In this document: one piece after another, positions 1-5,776 of the stretch
Layout of the letters: each line of letters begins with the position of its first letter
Numbering within the stretch: the first letter of the stretch is position 1
Assembly (NCBI GenBank): GCA_035290085.1
Contig: DATDVK010000103.1
Span: 1-7,512, forward strand
DNA length: 7,512 nucleotides
Origin: GWB1-54-5 sp035290085
Lineage (GTDB): Bacteria; Patescibacteriota; Gracilibacteria; Peribacterales; Peribacteraceae
Direction: 5' to 3'
Position numbers and translations under genes: made by a program
The notes under the pieces: generated by a model
The model's input: the letters and a program-made list of their open reading frames with translations, nothing else
Told to the model about the DNA's origin: nothing
Database searches by the model: none

Positions 1-1
1 C

Positions 2-1486
2 ACCGCCCTCTACAACTTCCTGCTTGCCAAGCAAACGGGCGGAACGTTCATTCTGCGCATTGAAGATACAGACCAGGAACGAAGTGTGGAAGGAGCGGTG
101 GAAAACATCGTGAAAACGCTCCGGTGGGCGGGGCTGGAACCGGATGAGGGGCTCACAAGATTCGGTGCGAATGGAAAACCAATTGAACAGGGGAACAAGG
201 GGCCGTATATCCAGTCCAAACGTCTCAAGCTCTACAGAGAGTATGCACAGAAACTCCTGCAGCCCGGCCACGCATACTACGCATTTGATACGAAAGAAGA
301 GCTCGACCGTATGCGCGAGGAAGAGCAGAGAGCAGGAAACCCCGCTCCGAAGTACGATCTCTCCGTGCGCATGCGCATGCGCAATTCCCTCACGATGGAT
401 GGGAAGGAAGTGCAAAAGAAGATCACAGCGGGCGATCCATATGTCATCCGGCTCAAAGTGCCGGAGAGCCGCACAATCAGCGCGAATGATGAGATCCGCG
501 GGAAGGTGGAATTCAAGAGTTCTGCAGTGGATGACACCGTGCTCCTCAAGAGCGACGGCTTCCCCACGTACCACCTGGCCAATGTGGTGGATGACCACCT
601 GATGGAAGTGGATCTCGTACTCCGGGGGGAAGAGTGGCTCCCCTCGCTGCCCAAGCACCTCCTGCTCTACGAAGCGTTTGGATGGGATCCGCCGAAGTTC
701 GCGCATGTTCCGCTTTTGCTGAACAAAGGAGGCGGAAAACTGAGCAAGCGGCAAGGGGATGTCTCTGTGTCCGATTACATCGAGAAAGGGTATCTCCCGG
801 AAGCCATGATCAACTTCCTCGCGCTCCTCGGGTGGAACCCCGGAAGCACCGAGGAGATTTTCTCGCTCAAAGAACTGATCAAAAAGTTCAGCCTCGAGCG
901 CGTGCAGAAGGGCGGCGCAGTGTTCGACACCGAGAAACTGGACTGGCTCCAGGGCCAGTGGATGCGCAAGATACCGCTTGAGGAATTTGCCGAGCGCATC
1001 CGTCCGGCCGTGGCGGAGCAGTACCCGGCAGCTGCGGATGATGCGGAATTCACAAAGAAAGCAGCCCTTATCCAGGAGCGTGTTACCTTCTTCCACGAAG
1101 CTCCCCAGATGCTCTCGTATTTCTACGGAGAATCCCCATTGGATATGGAGCTGATTGCCAATAAGAAGCAGAACGTGACCCCCGATCTCCTGCCAACAAT
1201 CCTTAAATTTCTAATAGATAGTCTATCTTCAATACCTCGTGAAGAATGGCGAGAAGAAGTAATTTCCAGCGTTCTCGAATCATCAAATATTGGTCAATTT
1301 GCAACTGGATCTAGAGATACGATTGATCTATCCACTTGTCTGAATAAAAGCCAATATCTCTGGCCATTGCGTGCCATTCTCACCGGTCTCCCCTATAGTC
1401 CCGGCGCTTTTGAGGTGGCAGAGGCTCTGGGGAAAGAGGAAACACTAAAGCGGCTGCAGAAAGCACAGGAAAAACTCGCGAGATAA
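2..1486 (+). CDS. gltX: Glutamyl-tRNA synthetase, 5'-truncated by window edge
   Basis: Class I aminoacyl-tRNA synthetase that charges tRNA(Glu) with glutamate in the cytosol. The frame is open from base 2 and reads TALYNFLLAKQTGG then FILRIEDTDQERS, the segment just after the HIGH-type motif of GluRS, so only about 15-25 N-terminal residues (with the HIGH motif) lie outside the window; the GTG at 86 is internal. The second ATP-binding signature (KMSKS-type) is seen as KLSKR at 737-751, followed by the typical GDVSVSDYIEKGYLPEA and NFLALLGWNPG. The end carries the conserved LWPLRAILTG, SPGAFEVAEALGKEETLKRL tail of the anticodon-binding domain. Visible length is 494 codons plus stop, normal for the family. 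Whether the enzyme is discriminating or also charges tRNA(Gln) cannot be judged. Bases about 1198-1370 are markedly AT-rich with codons (ATA, CTA, AGA, AGT) rare elsewhere in the gene. Confidence 0.97.
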   Translation, partial: TALYNFLLAKQTGGTFILRIEDTDQERSVEGAVENIVKTLRWAGLEPDEGLTRFGANGKPIEQGNKGPYIQSKRLKLYREYAQKLLQPGHAYYAFDTKEELDRMREEEQRAGNPAPKYDLSVRMRMRNSLTMDGKEVQKKITAGDPYVIRLKVPESRTISANDEIRGKVEFKSSAVDDTVLLKSDGFPTYHLANVVDDHLMEVDLVLRGEEWLPSLPKHLLLYEAFGWDPPKFAHVPLLLNKGGGKLSKRQGDVSVSDYIEKGYLPEAMINFLALLGWNPGSTEEIFSLKELIKKFSLERVQKGGAVFDTEKLDWLQGQWMRKIPLEEFAERIRPAVAEQYPAAADDAEFTKKAALIQERVTFFHEAPQMLSYFYGESPLDMELIANKKQNVTPDLLPTILKFLIDSLSSIPREEWREEVISSVLESSNIGQFATGSRDTIDLSTCLNKSQYLWPLRAILTGLPYSPGAFEVAEALGKEETLKRLQKAQEKLAR

Positions 1487-1549
1487 CAACGCCGATACTG
1501 TTTGGCTCACAAACTTGCCCGCATAGTTCTTATTGCCTTAGGCCTTCTA

Positions 1550-1630
1550 GGCCAAAAATGCTGTTCGAACGCGACGGCGCTGCTGCCGGTTGATCTATCT
1601 TCTGCGCCGTAAGCGAGTTCATTTTTGGCC
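1550..1630. other. Large imperfect hairpin in the gltX downstream gap
   Basis: The 253-base gap between gltX and the next gene has no convincing ORF. It holds an exact 11-base inverted repeat, GGCCAAAAATG at 1550-1560 and CATTTTTGGCC at 1620-1630. Nested inside are a second exact pair, ACGGCGC at 1574-1580 and GCGCCGT at 1604-1610, and a short possible helix (AAC 1568-1570 with GTT 1617-1619). The apical loop would be 23 bases. GCCAAAAA recurs at 1659-1666, so the right arm (1622-1629) could pair either upstream or downstream. A further A/T-rich stem spans 1639-1661. The feature could be an imperfect terminator for gltX (the right arm is followed by GATTTTT), a leader structure for the next gene, or a small RNA. 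The base pairing is visible; the role is not. Confidence 0.5.
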
Positions 1631-1739
1631 GATTTTTGGGCACTTTTTCTAAAAAAGCGCCAAAAAGGATGAGCTCTCTGTCCCTTCTATTTCCCCTGTG
1701 CTCTGGTAGACAGTATCCAAATGCCGTACACTGCACCGT

Positions 1740-2207
1740 ATGGCAGTTCTTAAGAGCAGCGACATGGAGGTTGAGCTGAAAATGGAAGGCACCAGAGCAG
1801 TGATTGCCGGCAAGACGAGTGTCCCCTTCTCCACATTCGTGAGACTGGTGCTGGAGAGGAAACTCGGGAACGTCCTCAAGGGGTCCGGCGAGGAGCCCAT
1901 CGTCCTCGGGAGTGAGTTACTCACGTCACTCGCCAGTGCCCCCCAGGATTCACGCGAGAACCAGACAAAGTTCACACTGGTCACCCTGGGGAGCGGCGTG
2001 CTCCTCGGCGTCTTCCTCTTCTCCCTCATACAAATTGCCCTCCTGGCCTTCGGCATTGCATCGGGAGTGAGGGATTACGGGGTGGTCGCAGGCATTCTCG
2101 CGGGACTGGTAGTCCTCGTGCTCATCCTCGAAAGACTCAAGAGGCGCAAGAAAGCGGACAAGATCACCGAGGCCATGGAGCGGCTCACCTCGCTCTTCTC
2201 CAAGTAA
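1740..2207 (+). CDS. Small membrane protein with two C-terminal transmembrane helices, unknown function
   Basis: A 155-residue protein I do not recognise. Residues 1-75 are soluble and predicted mixed alpha/beta, with no signal peptide. Two hydrophobic stretches follow, about 79-107 and 113-130, separated by a short turn (SGVRDYG). The second runs into a strongly basic stretch (ERLKRRKKADK, 131-141) and a short amphipathic tail ending LTSLFSK. By the positive-inside rule the basic tail, and therefore the N-terminal domain too, would be cytoplasmic. The ATG at 1740 has no clear Shine-Dalgarno; an out-of-frame ATG at 1721 is ignored. A weak -10-like TACACT sits at 1727-1732, which would fit a leaderless start, but no matching -35 is seen. 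The stop is only six bases before the murB start, so the two are very likely co-transcribed. A link to envelope biogenesis is inference from that neighbour. Confidence 0.8.
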   Translation: MAVLKSSDMEVELKMEGTRAVIAGKTSVPFSTFVRLVLERKLGNVLKGSGEEPIVLGSELLTSLASAPQDSRENQTKFTLVTLGSGVLLGVFLFSLIQIALLAFGIASGVRDYGVVAGILAGLVVLVLILERLKRRKKADKITEAMERLTSLFSK

Positions 2208-2213
2208 GCACCA

Positions 2214-3077
2214 ATGCAGATAGATGAGCACGTGCCACTGGCGCCGAAAACGACCATGCGCATCGGCGGCAGAGCACGGTACTTTGCCGAACCAAAAACG
2301 AAAGAGGAAGCTGAAGAAGCCGTAGCGTTCGCGCAGGAAAAGGGGCTCCCGCTCATTCTTCTTGGGGGCGGTTCAAATACGATCTTTGCGGATGGGACCA
2401 TCGAGGCTGTTGTGATACGCATCAAGGCAGACCGGGTTTCCAGAGAAGGGAAGACTGTGACTGTAGAAGCAGGCAAACTCCTGCCTGTTCTCGTGAATGA
2501 GCTTGCGGAGCATGGTCTTGATCTCTCTCCCCTCACGGGAATCCCCGGCACAATCGGTGGAGCAATCGTCGGCAACGCAGGACAGGGGCCGAAGGGTGTG
2601 TGGATCGATAAGTTCGTGGTATCGGTGACAGCACTCATCGGCGGAAAGTGGGAAACGTTCAAAAAAGACAAGTGTGGGTTTAGGTACCGTGAGAGCGCAT
2701 TCAAAACCATGAGCCCTGTTCCCATCATCTGGGAAGTGACATTCGCAGCCCCTGCCGGTGATCCTGATGCGATCAGGCAGAATATCGAACGGCTGCTGCA
2801 GAAGCGCATAGAAACACAACCCCACACCAAGACCGCCGGCTCCTGCTTCAAAGCTGTAGGCGGTACTCCTGCCTGGCAACTGATAGATGCGGCAGGATTA
2901 CGCGGGAACAAAATCGGCAACGTACAAATCTCAGAGAAGCACGCGAATTTTCTCATCAATGAAGGTGGTGCGACATTTGCAGATACCGTTGCACTTATTG
3001 AGAAGGTGAAAGGATCGGTAGAGGAGCCGCTGGAAGTGGAAATGCGGCTGATCCGGGAAGATGGAACTGCTCTGTAG
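2214..3077 (+). CDS. murB: UDP-N-acetylenolpyruvoylglucosamine reductase (MurB)
   Basis: FAD-dependent, NADPH-using cytosolic enzyme that reduces UDP-GlcNAc-enolpyruvate to UDP-N-acetylmuramate, the second committed step of peptidoglycan precursor synthesis. Visible landmarks in order: TTMRIGGRA (13-21) at the start of the FAD domain, LGGGSNTIF (50-58), the FAD-binding stretch SPLTGIPGTIGGAIVGNAG (105-123), YRES with the catalytic-type Arg159 (158-161), AGSCF with the proton-donor Ser210 (208-212), and the terminal LEVEMRLI with acidic residues Glu274/Glu276 in the position of the third catalytic residue. At 287 residues it matches the shorter type II MurB class rather than the longer E. coli type. 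The usual N-P after the Ser motif is absent (SCFKAV). The ATG at 2214 puts the first conserved block at the expected distance from the N-terminus. It lies six bases downstream of the membrane protein gene. Confidence 0.97.
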   Translation: MQIDEHVPLAPKTTMRIGGRARYFAEPKTKEEAEEAVAFAQEKGLPLILLGGGSNTIFADGTIEAVVIRIKADRVSREGKTVTVEAGKLLPVLVNELAEHGLDLSPLTGIPGTIGGAIVGNAGQGPKGVWIDKFVVSVTALIGGKWETFKKDKCGFRYRESAFKTMSPVPIIWEVTFAAPAGDPDAIRQNIERLLQKRIETQPHTKTAGSCFKAVGGTPAWQLIDAAGLRGNKIGNVQISEKHANFLINEGGATFADTVALIEKVKGSVEEPLEVEMRLIREDGTAL

Positions 3078-3095
3078 GGAGAGAAGAGTGAGAAG

Positions 3096-3124
3096 TTGAC
3101 ACACAAAATAATATGATCTATAAG
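3096..3124 (+). promoter_or_regulatory. Near-consensus sigma-70 type promoter for a leaderless gene
   Basis: A perfect -35 hexamer TTGACA at 3096-3101 is followed by exactly 17 bases and a -10 hexamer TATAAG (five of six consensus) at 3119-3124. Transcription would start about seven bases downstream, at or next to the ATG at 3131, so the mRNA would have essentially no 5' leader. The ATG at 3113 lies inside the promoter spacer and cannot be on this transcript. Confidence 0.82.
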
Positions 3125-3130
3125 TTGTCT

Positions 3131-3514
3131 ATGCCACTCCATAGAAGAGACTTTCTCAGAACCTGTGCAGCTGCCTTGGGAGTTTCTGCGTGTGCCGGAA
3201 CGACAAACGCGAAGGAACAAACGACATCCCCTGCACAACCTGCAGCTCCCCAGGTACCCGCTTTCGATCTTCGCTCTTTCGGTGAACCGGACGCAGACCT
3301 CCAGAAGTGGGGAACCACTACATTCGGGAACTGGAGGACGCTCGCCGAGAGCCGGCAGCTCCAGGAGAGAAACGGATTTGGCATTTTTCTGCCCCATCAA
3401 TCTACTCCGCTGGAAATTGTCCTGAGACGTGAGGATGTCCGCCCGCGGGTGCAGGCGTTGCTCGCAGGCGGGAGGATCCCTGTGAATACCAAACGGATCC
3501 CTGTGTGGGAGTAG
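3131..3514 (+). CDS. Putative Tat-signal lipoprotein, unknown function
   Basis: A 127-residue protein of unrecognised family. The N-terminus reads MPLHRRDFLRTCAAALGVSA then C: a twin-arginine motif (R5-R6-D-F-L-R, close to the S/T-R-R-x-F-L-K consensus), a short hydrophobic core, and a lipobox-like V18-S19-A20-C21. This suggests export by the Tat route and lipidation at Cys21. A Thr/Ala/Pro/Gln-rich linker (about 24-45) follows, then a compact domain with FGNWRTLAESRQLQ, GFGIFLP and a basic C-terminus ending RIPVWE. The start at 3131 was chosen over the in-frame ATG at 3113 because the latter falls within the promoter and would add six residues ahead of the twin arginines. The gene converges on the Tgl-like gene, with stops 25 bases apart. 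Alternatives are cleavage by signal peptidase I or a membrane-anchored N-terminus. Confidence 0.78.
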   Translation: MPLHRRDFLRTCAAALGVSACAGTTNAKEQTTSPAQPAAPQVPAFDLRSFGEPDADLQKWGTTTFGNWRTLAESRQLQERNGFGIFLPHQSTPLEIVLRREDVRPRVQALLAGGRIPVNTKRIPVWE

Positions 3515-3524
3515 CTGTAGAACG

Positions 3525-3542
3525 TAAGAACCACTGTTCTTA
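3525..3542. terminator. Short stem-loop between convergent genes
   Basis: TAAGAAC (3525-3531), loop CACT, GTTCTTA (3536-3542) form a perfect 7-bp stem between the plus-strand lipoprotein stop and the minus-strand stop, overlapping the latter. The symmetry and position suit a bidirectional terminator, but there is no clear T-run and the stem is AT-rich, so the call is weak. Confidence 0.3.
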
Positions 3543-4976
3543 TACGATCACGCGACGAACACTTTTGATTTGAAATGCTGAGGGATCTGCATCAGGGACC
3601 CCCTGCACACTATTCCAGCCAAGCATCCCTTCGCGATACTCCTCAATGGATTTCACCGTACCCCCGTAAATGCCCATCACATTGCCGTTGCCGGCATAGA
3701 ACACATTGCTCCCCTGCTCCCCCTTATAGTTCTCTTTCTCTTGTTGCTTTGCACTCAGGCGGTCGAAATAGGGATTCTCGAACCAGATTTGATCCCCGGG
3801 GAGCAACTCGTCCTCCTGGAATGCTATCCCGTTCTTTGGCTCAGGATGGGCAAAGAACACATCATACACTGCTTCATCCAAATCATTGGGAATGACCTTC
3901 CCCCTTAACAGATCATCCAGTTTCGCTTTCTCTTTCTCATCTGCATTATCAATGATGGACTTCAGCATAATGAAGGTTGAATACTTGAAACACTGCATTC
4001 CATTGTCTGTGCGCCAAAGATCCTCAATAGCATCTGTCGGGCGGTCCTTCGGGATGTAGTAACCCTCTGCATTCAACTGCCAAAATTCTGGATTGCGGAT
4101 TTCTGGTCTGTCCTCCGACTCGGGGAAATACGTTCTCCCCATCGCGGTATTCTCCAGTATTGTTGTGCGCATTTGGATCTCCCGCTCTGGGAGCCCCTCT
4201 TCCTGCATCTCTTCCCTGGCTGCCCTCAGGACCTTGTTTACTCTCTTGGGAATACGTTCAGGTCTTTCTCGCGACTTTGCTTCCGCTGGCTTCGTAGGAG
4301 AAGTGGATCCCTTCTCAACAGTCCCTTCTTCCTTACACCACGGCCCGAAATAGCCGAACCCTTCCTTGTACCCGATTATCTGAACGGTGAAATTTCCTGC
4401 CCCCTGCTGGTCGTCGTCCGGAACGAGACCATGGAGTCTGGCAAAATGGAGCATTCGTTCGGCTTTACTGGGATCTTCCTGCCGAAACACAAACTCGTTG
4501 GTCCCGCTCACCCGATCAATCTGTGTGCCGGGAAAGTACTGCTCGAAAGACCCGAGAAGACGGCTCTCAAGATCCTTTTTCCAAACCTCCCGCTGCGCTT
4601 CATTGAGCCTCTCGAAAAGAACACTCGACTGCCCGAACTCATGCAAAACAGCATCGAGCGGCCTTGTGGCAGTTCCTTCAGTTTGCTGAGAACTGGTCAC
4701 AAGTGTGGATGGGACCTGCATGAGCGCACTTTCTACACTACTCGTATCTTCTTGGAGCTGACCCGCCTGGTCTGCTTCCTGCAATGCATTCTCGGCAGTT
4801 TGCTGCGCGGATTGAATGAGATCCTGCCCCCTCTGTTCCGCATCCCCAGGTGCTGCAAGCTGTCCGCTCTCAGCAGATCCCACCTGCTCTGGCATCTTGG
4901 GGGCTTCTCTTTTCGGCTGCACTTTGAACCGTGTGAGCCTGGGCTCAGAGAAGGAGAAGAAAAAGTGTGAGTACAT
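3540..4976 (-). CDS. Tgl-like transglutaminase-domain protein with Gln-rich N-terminal tail
   Basis: A 478-residue protein. From about residue 295 to the end it matches my memory of Bacillus subtilis Tgl (protein-glutamine gamma-glutamyltransferase, which cross-links Gln to Lys in spore coat). FWQLNAEG (298-305) and RPTDAIEDL (312-320) match the YWRVSPEG / PPSKAIRDI region; MQCFKYSTFI (327-336) matches the catalytic Cys block (Cys329); LLPGDQIWFENPYFD (391-405) matches FLGDCLYFKNPEFD; KGEQGSNVFYAGNG (418-431) matches the RGENVI.LG block with Glu420; a short VRRVIV end matches. The His that follows in Tgl appears replaced by Asn432 or deleted. Residues 28-132 are Gln-rich, lysine-free and partly helical; about 105-213 form a small alpha/beta region of unknown family; 214-256 is a charged Lys/Arg linker. 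No signal peptide is evident, so it appears cytosolic. The ATG at 4976 follows the upstream stop by 15 bases. An ATG at 4895 (residue 28, weak GAGAAG upstream) is a real alternative giving 451 residues. Confidence 0.82.
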   Translation of the reverse strand: MYSHFFFSFSEPRLTRFKVQPKREAPKMPEQVGSAESGQLAAPGDAEQRGQDLIQSAQQTAENALQEADQAGQLQEDTSSVESALMQVPSTLVTSSQQTEGTATRPLDAVLHEFGQSSVLFERLNEAQREVWKKDLESRLLGSFEQYFPGTQIDRVSGTNEFVFRQEDPSKAERMLHFARLHGLVPDDDQQGAGNFTVQIIGYKEGFGYFGPWCKEEGTVEKGSTSPTKPAEAKSRERPERIPKRVNKVLRAAREEMQEEGLPEREIQMRTTILENTAMGRTYFPESEDRPEIRNPEFWQLNAEGYYIPKDRPTDAIEDLWRTDNGMQCFKYSTFIMLKSIIDNADEKEKAKLDDLLRGKVIPNDLDEAVYDVFFAHPEPKNGIAFQEDELLPGDQIWFENPYFDRLSAKQQEKENYKGEQGSNVFYAGNGNVMGIYGGTVKSIEEYREGMLGWNSVQGVPDADPSAFQIKSVRRVIV

Positions 4977-4991
4977 TGATAAAAAAAGGAA

Positions 4992-5339
4992 TTAGAGAGA
5001 CATAGATTCTTCAATGGCTATCAGTGCAGTTTCTTCCTCTTTCGCTGCTTTCTGCTCCTGCGAACGGAAAGCAGAGAGATGCAATTGCCGGACCGCATGT
5101 TTGAGATTTGTCGCCCACTCCTTGAAAGCGATGGTGTACGTTGAAAACGCCCTCTCATACCTGCGGCAACGTTCCTCGCGCTTCTCGTACGGCTCGCCCC
5201 GAAAGGGATCAGCCAGGCGATCGAGATTCGCACTGAGCAGATCTGGTTCGATCCTCTCCATAAGCATGTCATAGATCTGCTTGCCAGAGGGGATAGCGGA
5301 TACCTGCGTCGAAGCGGGCTGTTTCTGCGATTGAGACAT
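4992..5339 (-). CDS. Small helical hypothetical protein, first gene of the Tgl-like operon
   Basis: A 115-residue soluble protein that I do not recognise. After a Gln/Ser-rich flexible start (MSQSQKQPASTQ) it is almost entirely predicted helix, rich in Glu, Arg and Ala. Landmarks are GKQIYDMLMERIEPDLL, then DPFRGEPYEKREERCRRYERA, then FKEWATNLKHAVRQL, and a charged C-terminal helix ending IAIEESMSL. There is no signal peptide or membrane segment. The ATG at 5339 is preferred to an in-frame TTG at 5354, because the TTG sits at the predicted transcription start. No Shine-Dalgarno is visible, so translation is from a very short leader. The next gene starts 15 bases after this stop, implying one operon; the product could be a partner, regulator or substrate of the Tgl-like protein (inference). 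Confidence 0.78.
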   Translation of the reverse strand: MSQSQKQPASTQVSAIPSGKQIYDMLMERIEPDLLSANLDRLADPFRGEPYEKREERCRRYERAFSTYTIAFKEWATNLKHAVRQLHLSAFRSQEQKAAKEEETALIAIEESMSL

Positions 5340-5359
5340 AGATATGTGTATCAATATAT

Positions 5360-5388
5360 ATTATATCACTTTTTTAAAAAATTGAAAA
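5360..5388 (-). promoter_or_regulatory. Extended -10 promoter of the Tgl-like operon
   Basis: On the minus strand a perfect TATAAT at 5365-5360 is preceded by TGA (5368-5366), the extended -10 signature. A -35 of TTTTCA (four of six) lies at 5388-5383 with a 17-base spacer containing an A/T-only palindrome (5370-5381). Predicted transcription start is near 5353, leaving about 14 bases before the ATG at 5339. A second -10-like TATATT lies at 5358-5353. Confidence 0.75.
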
Positions 5389-5541
5389 GGCACCAAAATG
5401 CAGTTCAAACCATGTGTGCACATAGAGAATAGTTTCTTTTTCCGTCGTTACCTCCTCTTCTAGCTCCGGCATGAGCCTTCCGCTCCTGTAGAGAAACTCA
5501 CTCCTCTTGCCCCTCTACACAAATGGAATTACCTTCTTCCT
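5389..5541. other. Intergenic stretch without a clear gene
   Basis: Between the minus-strand operon promoter and the possible small plus-strand ORF no start-to-stop frame of convincing length was found. The only structure noted is TGTAGAG (5487-5493) pairing with CTCTACA (5513-5519) across a 19-base loop. A consensus-like AGGAGGTAA is present on the minus strand (complement of about 5447-5455) but is not followed by a start codon at usable distance. No tRNA-like fold was seen. Confidence 0.4.
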
Positions 5542-5706
5542 GTGTCCGAATATCCTCCATCCCACAGGCAACGAAAACTCAGGCTCAATTGGGAACTGCA
5601 GAAAATGCTGTTGAATGGAGACGTGAGGGTGAAGCACATGATTGAAACGCTGCAGAGGAAACACTTTCTTCGCTGCCTGATGGAGGAGCACCGGAGAGAG
5701 AAATAA
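5542..5706 (+). CDS. Possible small basic protein, hypothetical
   Basis: This frame is open from 5464 to the TAA at 5704-5706. The only usable upstream start is GTG at 5542 (54 residues); an ATG at 5605 would give 33. The product is basic and helical: RQRKLRLNWELQKML, then GDVRVKHMIETLQRKH, then LRCLMEEHRREK. The composition looks like a real protein rather than a shadow frame. A stem-loop with a T-tail begins 12 bases after the stop, which fits a plus-strand transcript ending here. Against it: no ribosome site, no clear promoter, and a competing ATG at 5523 in another frame that stops after about 40 codons, so it could be a frameshifted remnant. No family is recognised. Confidence 0.38.
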   Translation: MSEYPPSHRQRKLRLNWELQKMLLNGDVRVKHMIETLQRKHFLRCLMEEHRREK

Positions 5707-5718
5707 TTTTCGTATGTC

Positions 5719-5761
5719 AAAACTGCAGCGAAGGCTGATGACCCCCGCCGCAGTTTTTAAT
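5719..5761. terminator. Bidirectional stem-loop terminator between the small ORF and ssb
   Basis: AAAACTGC (5719-5726) pairs perfectly with GCAGTTTT (5750-5757), extended inward by GCG/CGC after one mismatch. On the plus strand the stem is followed by TTTTT then AATAA, a good intrinsic terminator. On the minus strand the T-run is only TTTT, but the hairpin lies 20 bases past the ssb stop, so it probably serves both convergent transcripts. Confidence 0.7.
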
Positions 5762-5776
5762 AACTGAACACGAAAA

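Noticed and set aside
86..88. GTG as the start of gltX
   Set aside because: The upstream in-frame residues (LYNFLLAKQTGG, ILRIEDTDQERS) are conserved GluRS sequence, so the gene begins before the window.
1500..1514. GTTTG-GCTCA-CAAAC stem-loop after gltX as a terminator
   Set aside because: Only five base pairs and no T-run follow.
2075..3400. A 441-codon antisense open frame across murB and the lipoprotein gene
   Set aside because: Composition is Ser/Arg/Pro/Cys-rich and typical of an antisense shadow. The opposite strand encodes clear MurB, and no start signals are evident.
4173..4970. A 265-codon plus-strand frame opposite the Tgl-like gene
   Set aside because: The minus-strand protein has recognisable Tgl blocks in its C-terminal part and lies in an operon with a strong promoter; the plus frame has only Leu/Phe/Pro/Arg-rich shadow composition.
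5352..5354. TTG as the start of the small helical protein
   Set aside because: It coincides with the predicted transcription start and adds only MIHIS before an ATG at 5339.
5529..5720. A 63-codon minus-strand ORF
   Set aside because: It crosses the convergent terminator and has Cys/Ser/Phe-rich shadow composition; the opposite frame is the more protein-like one.
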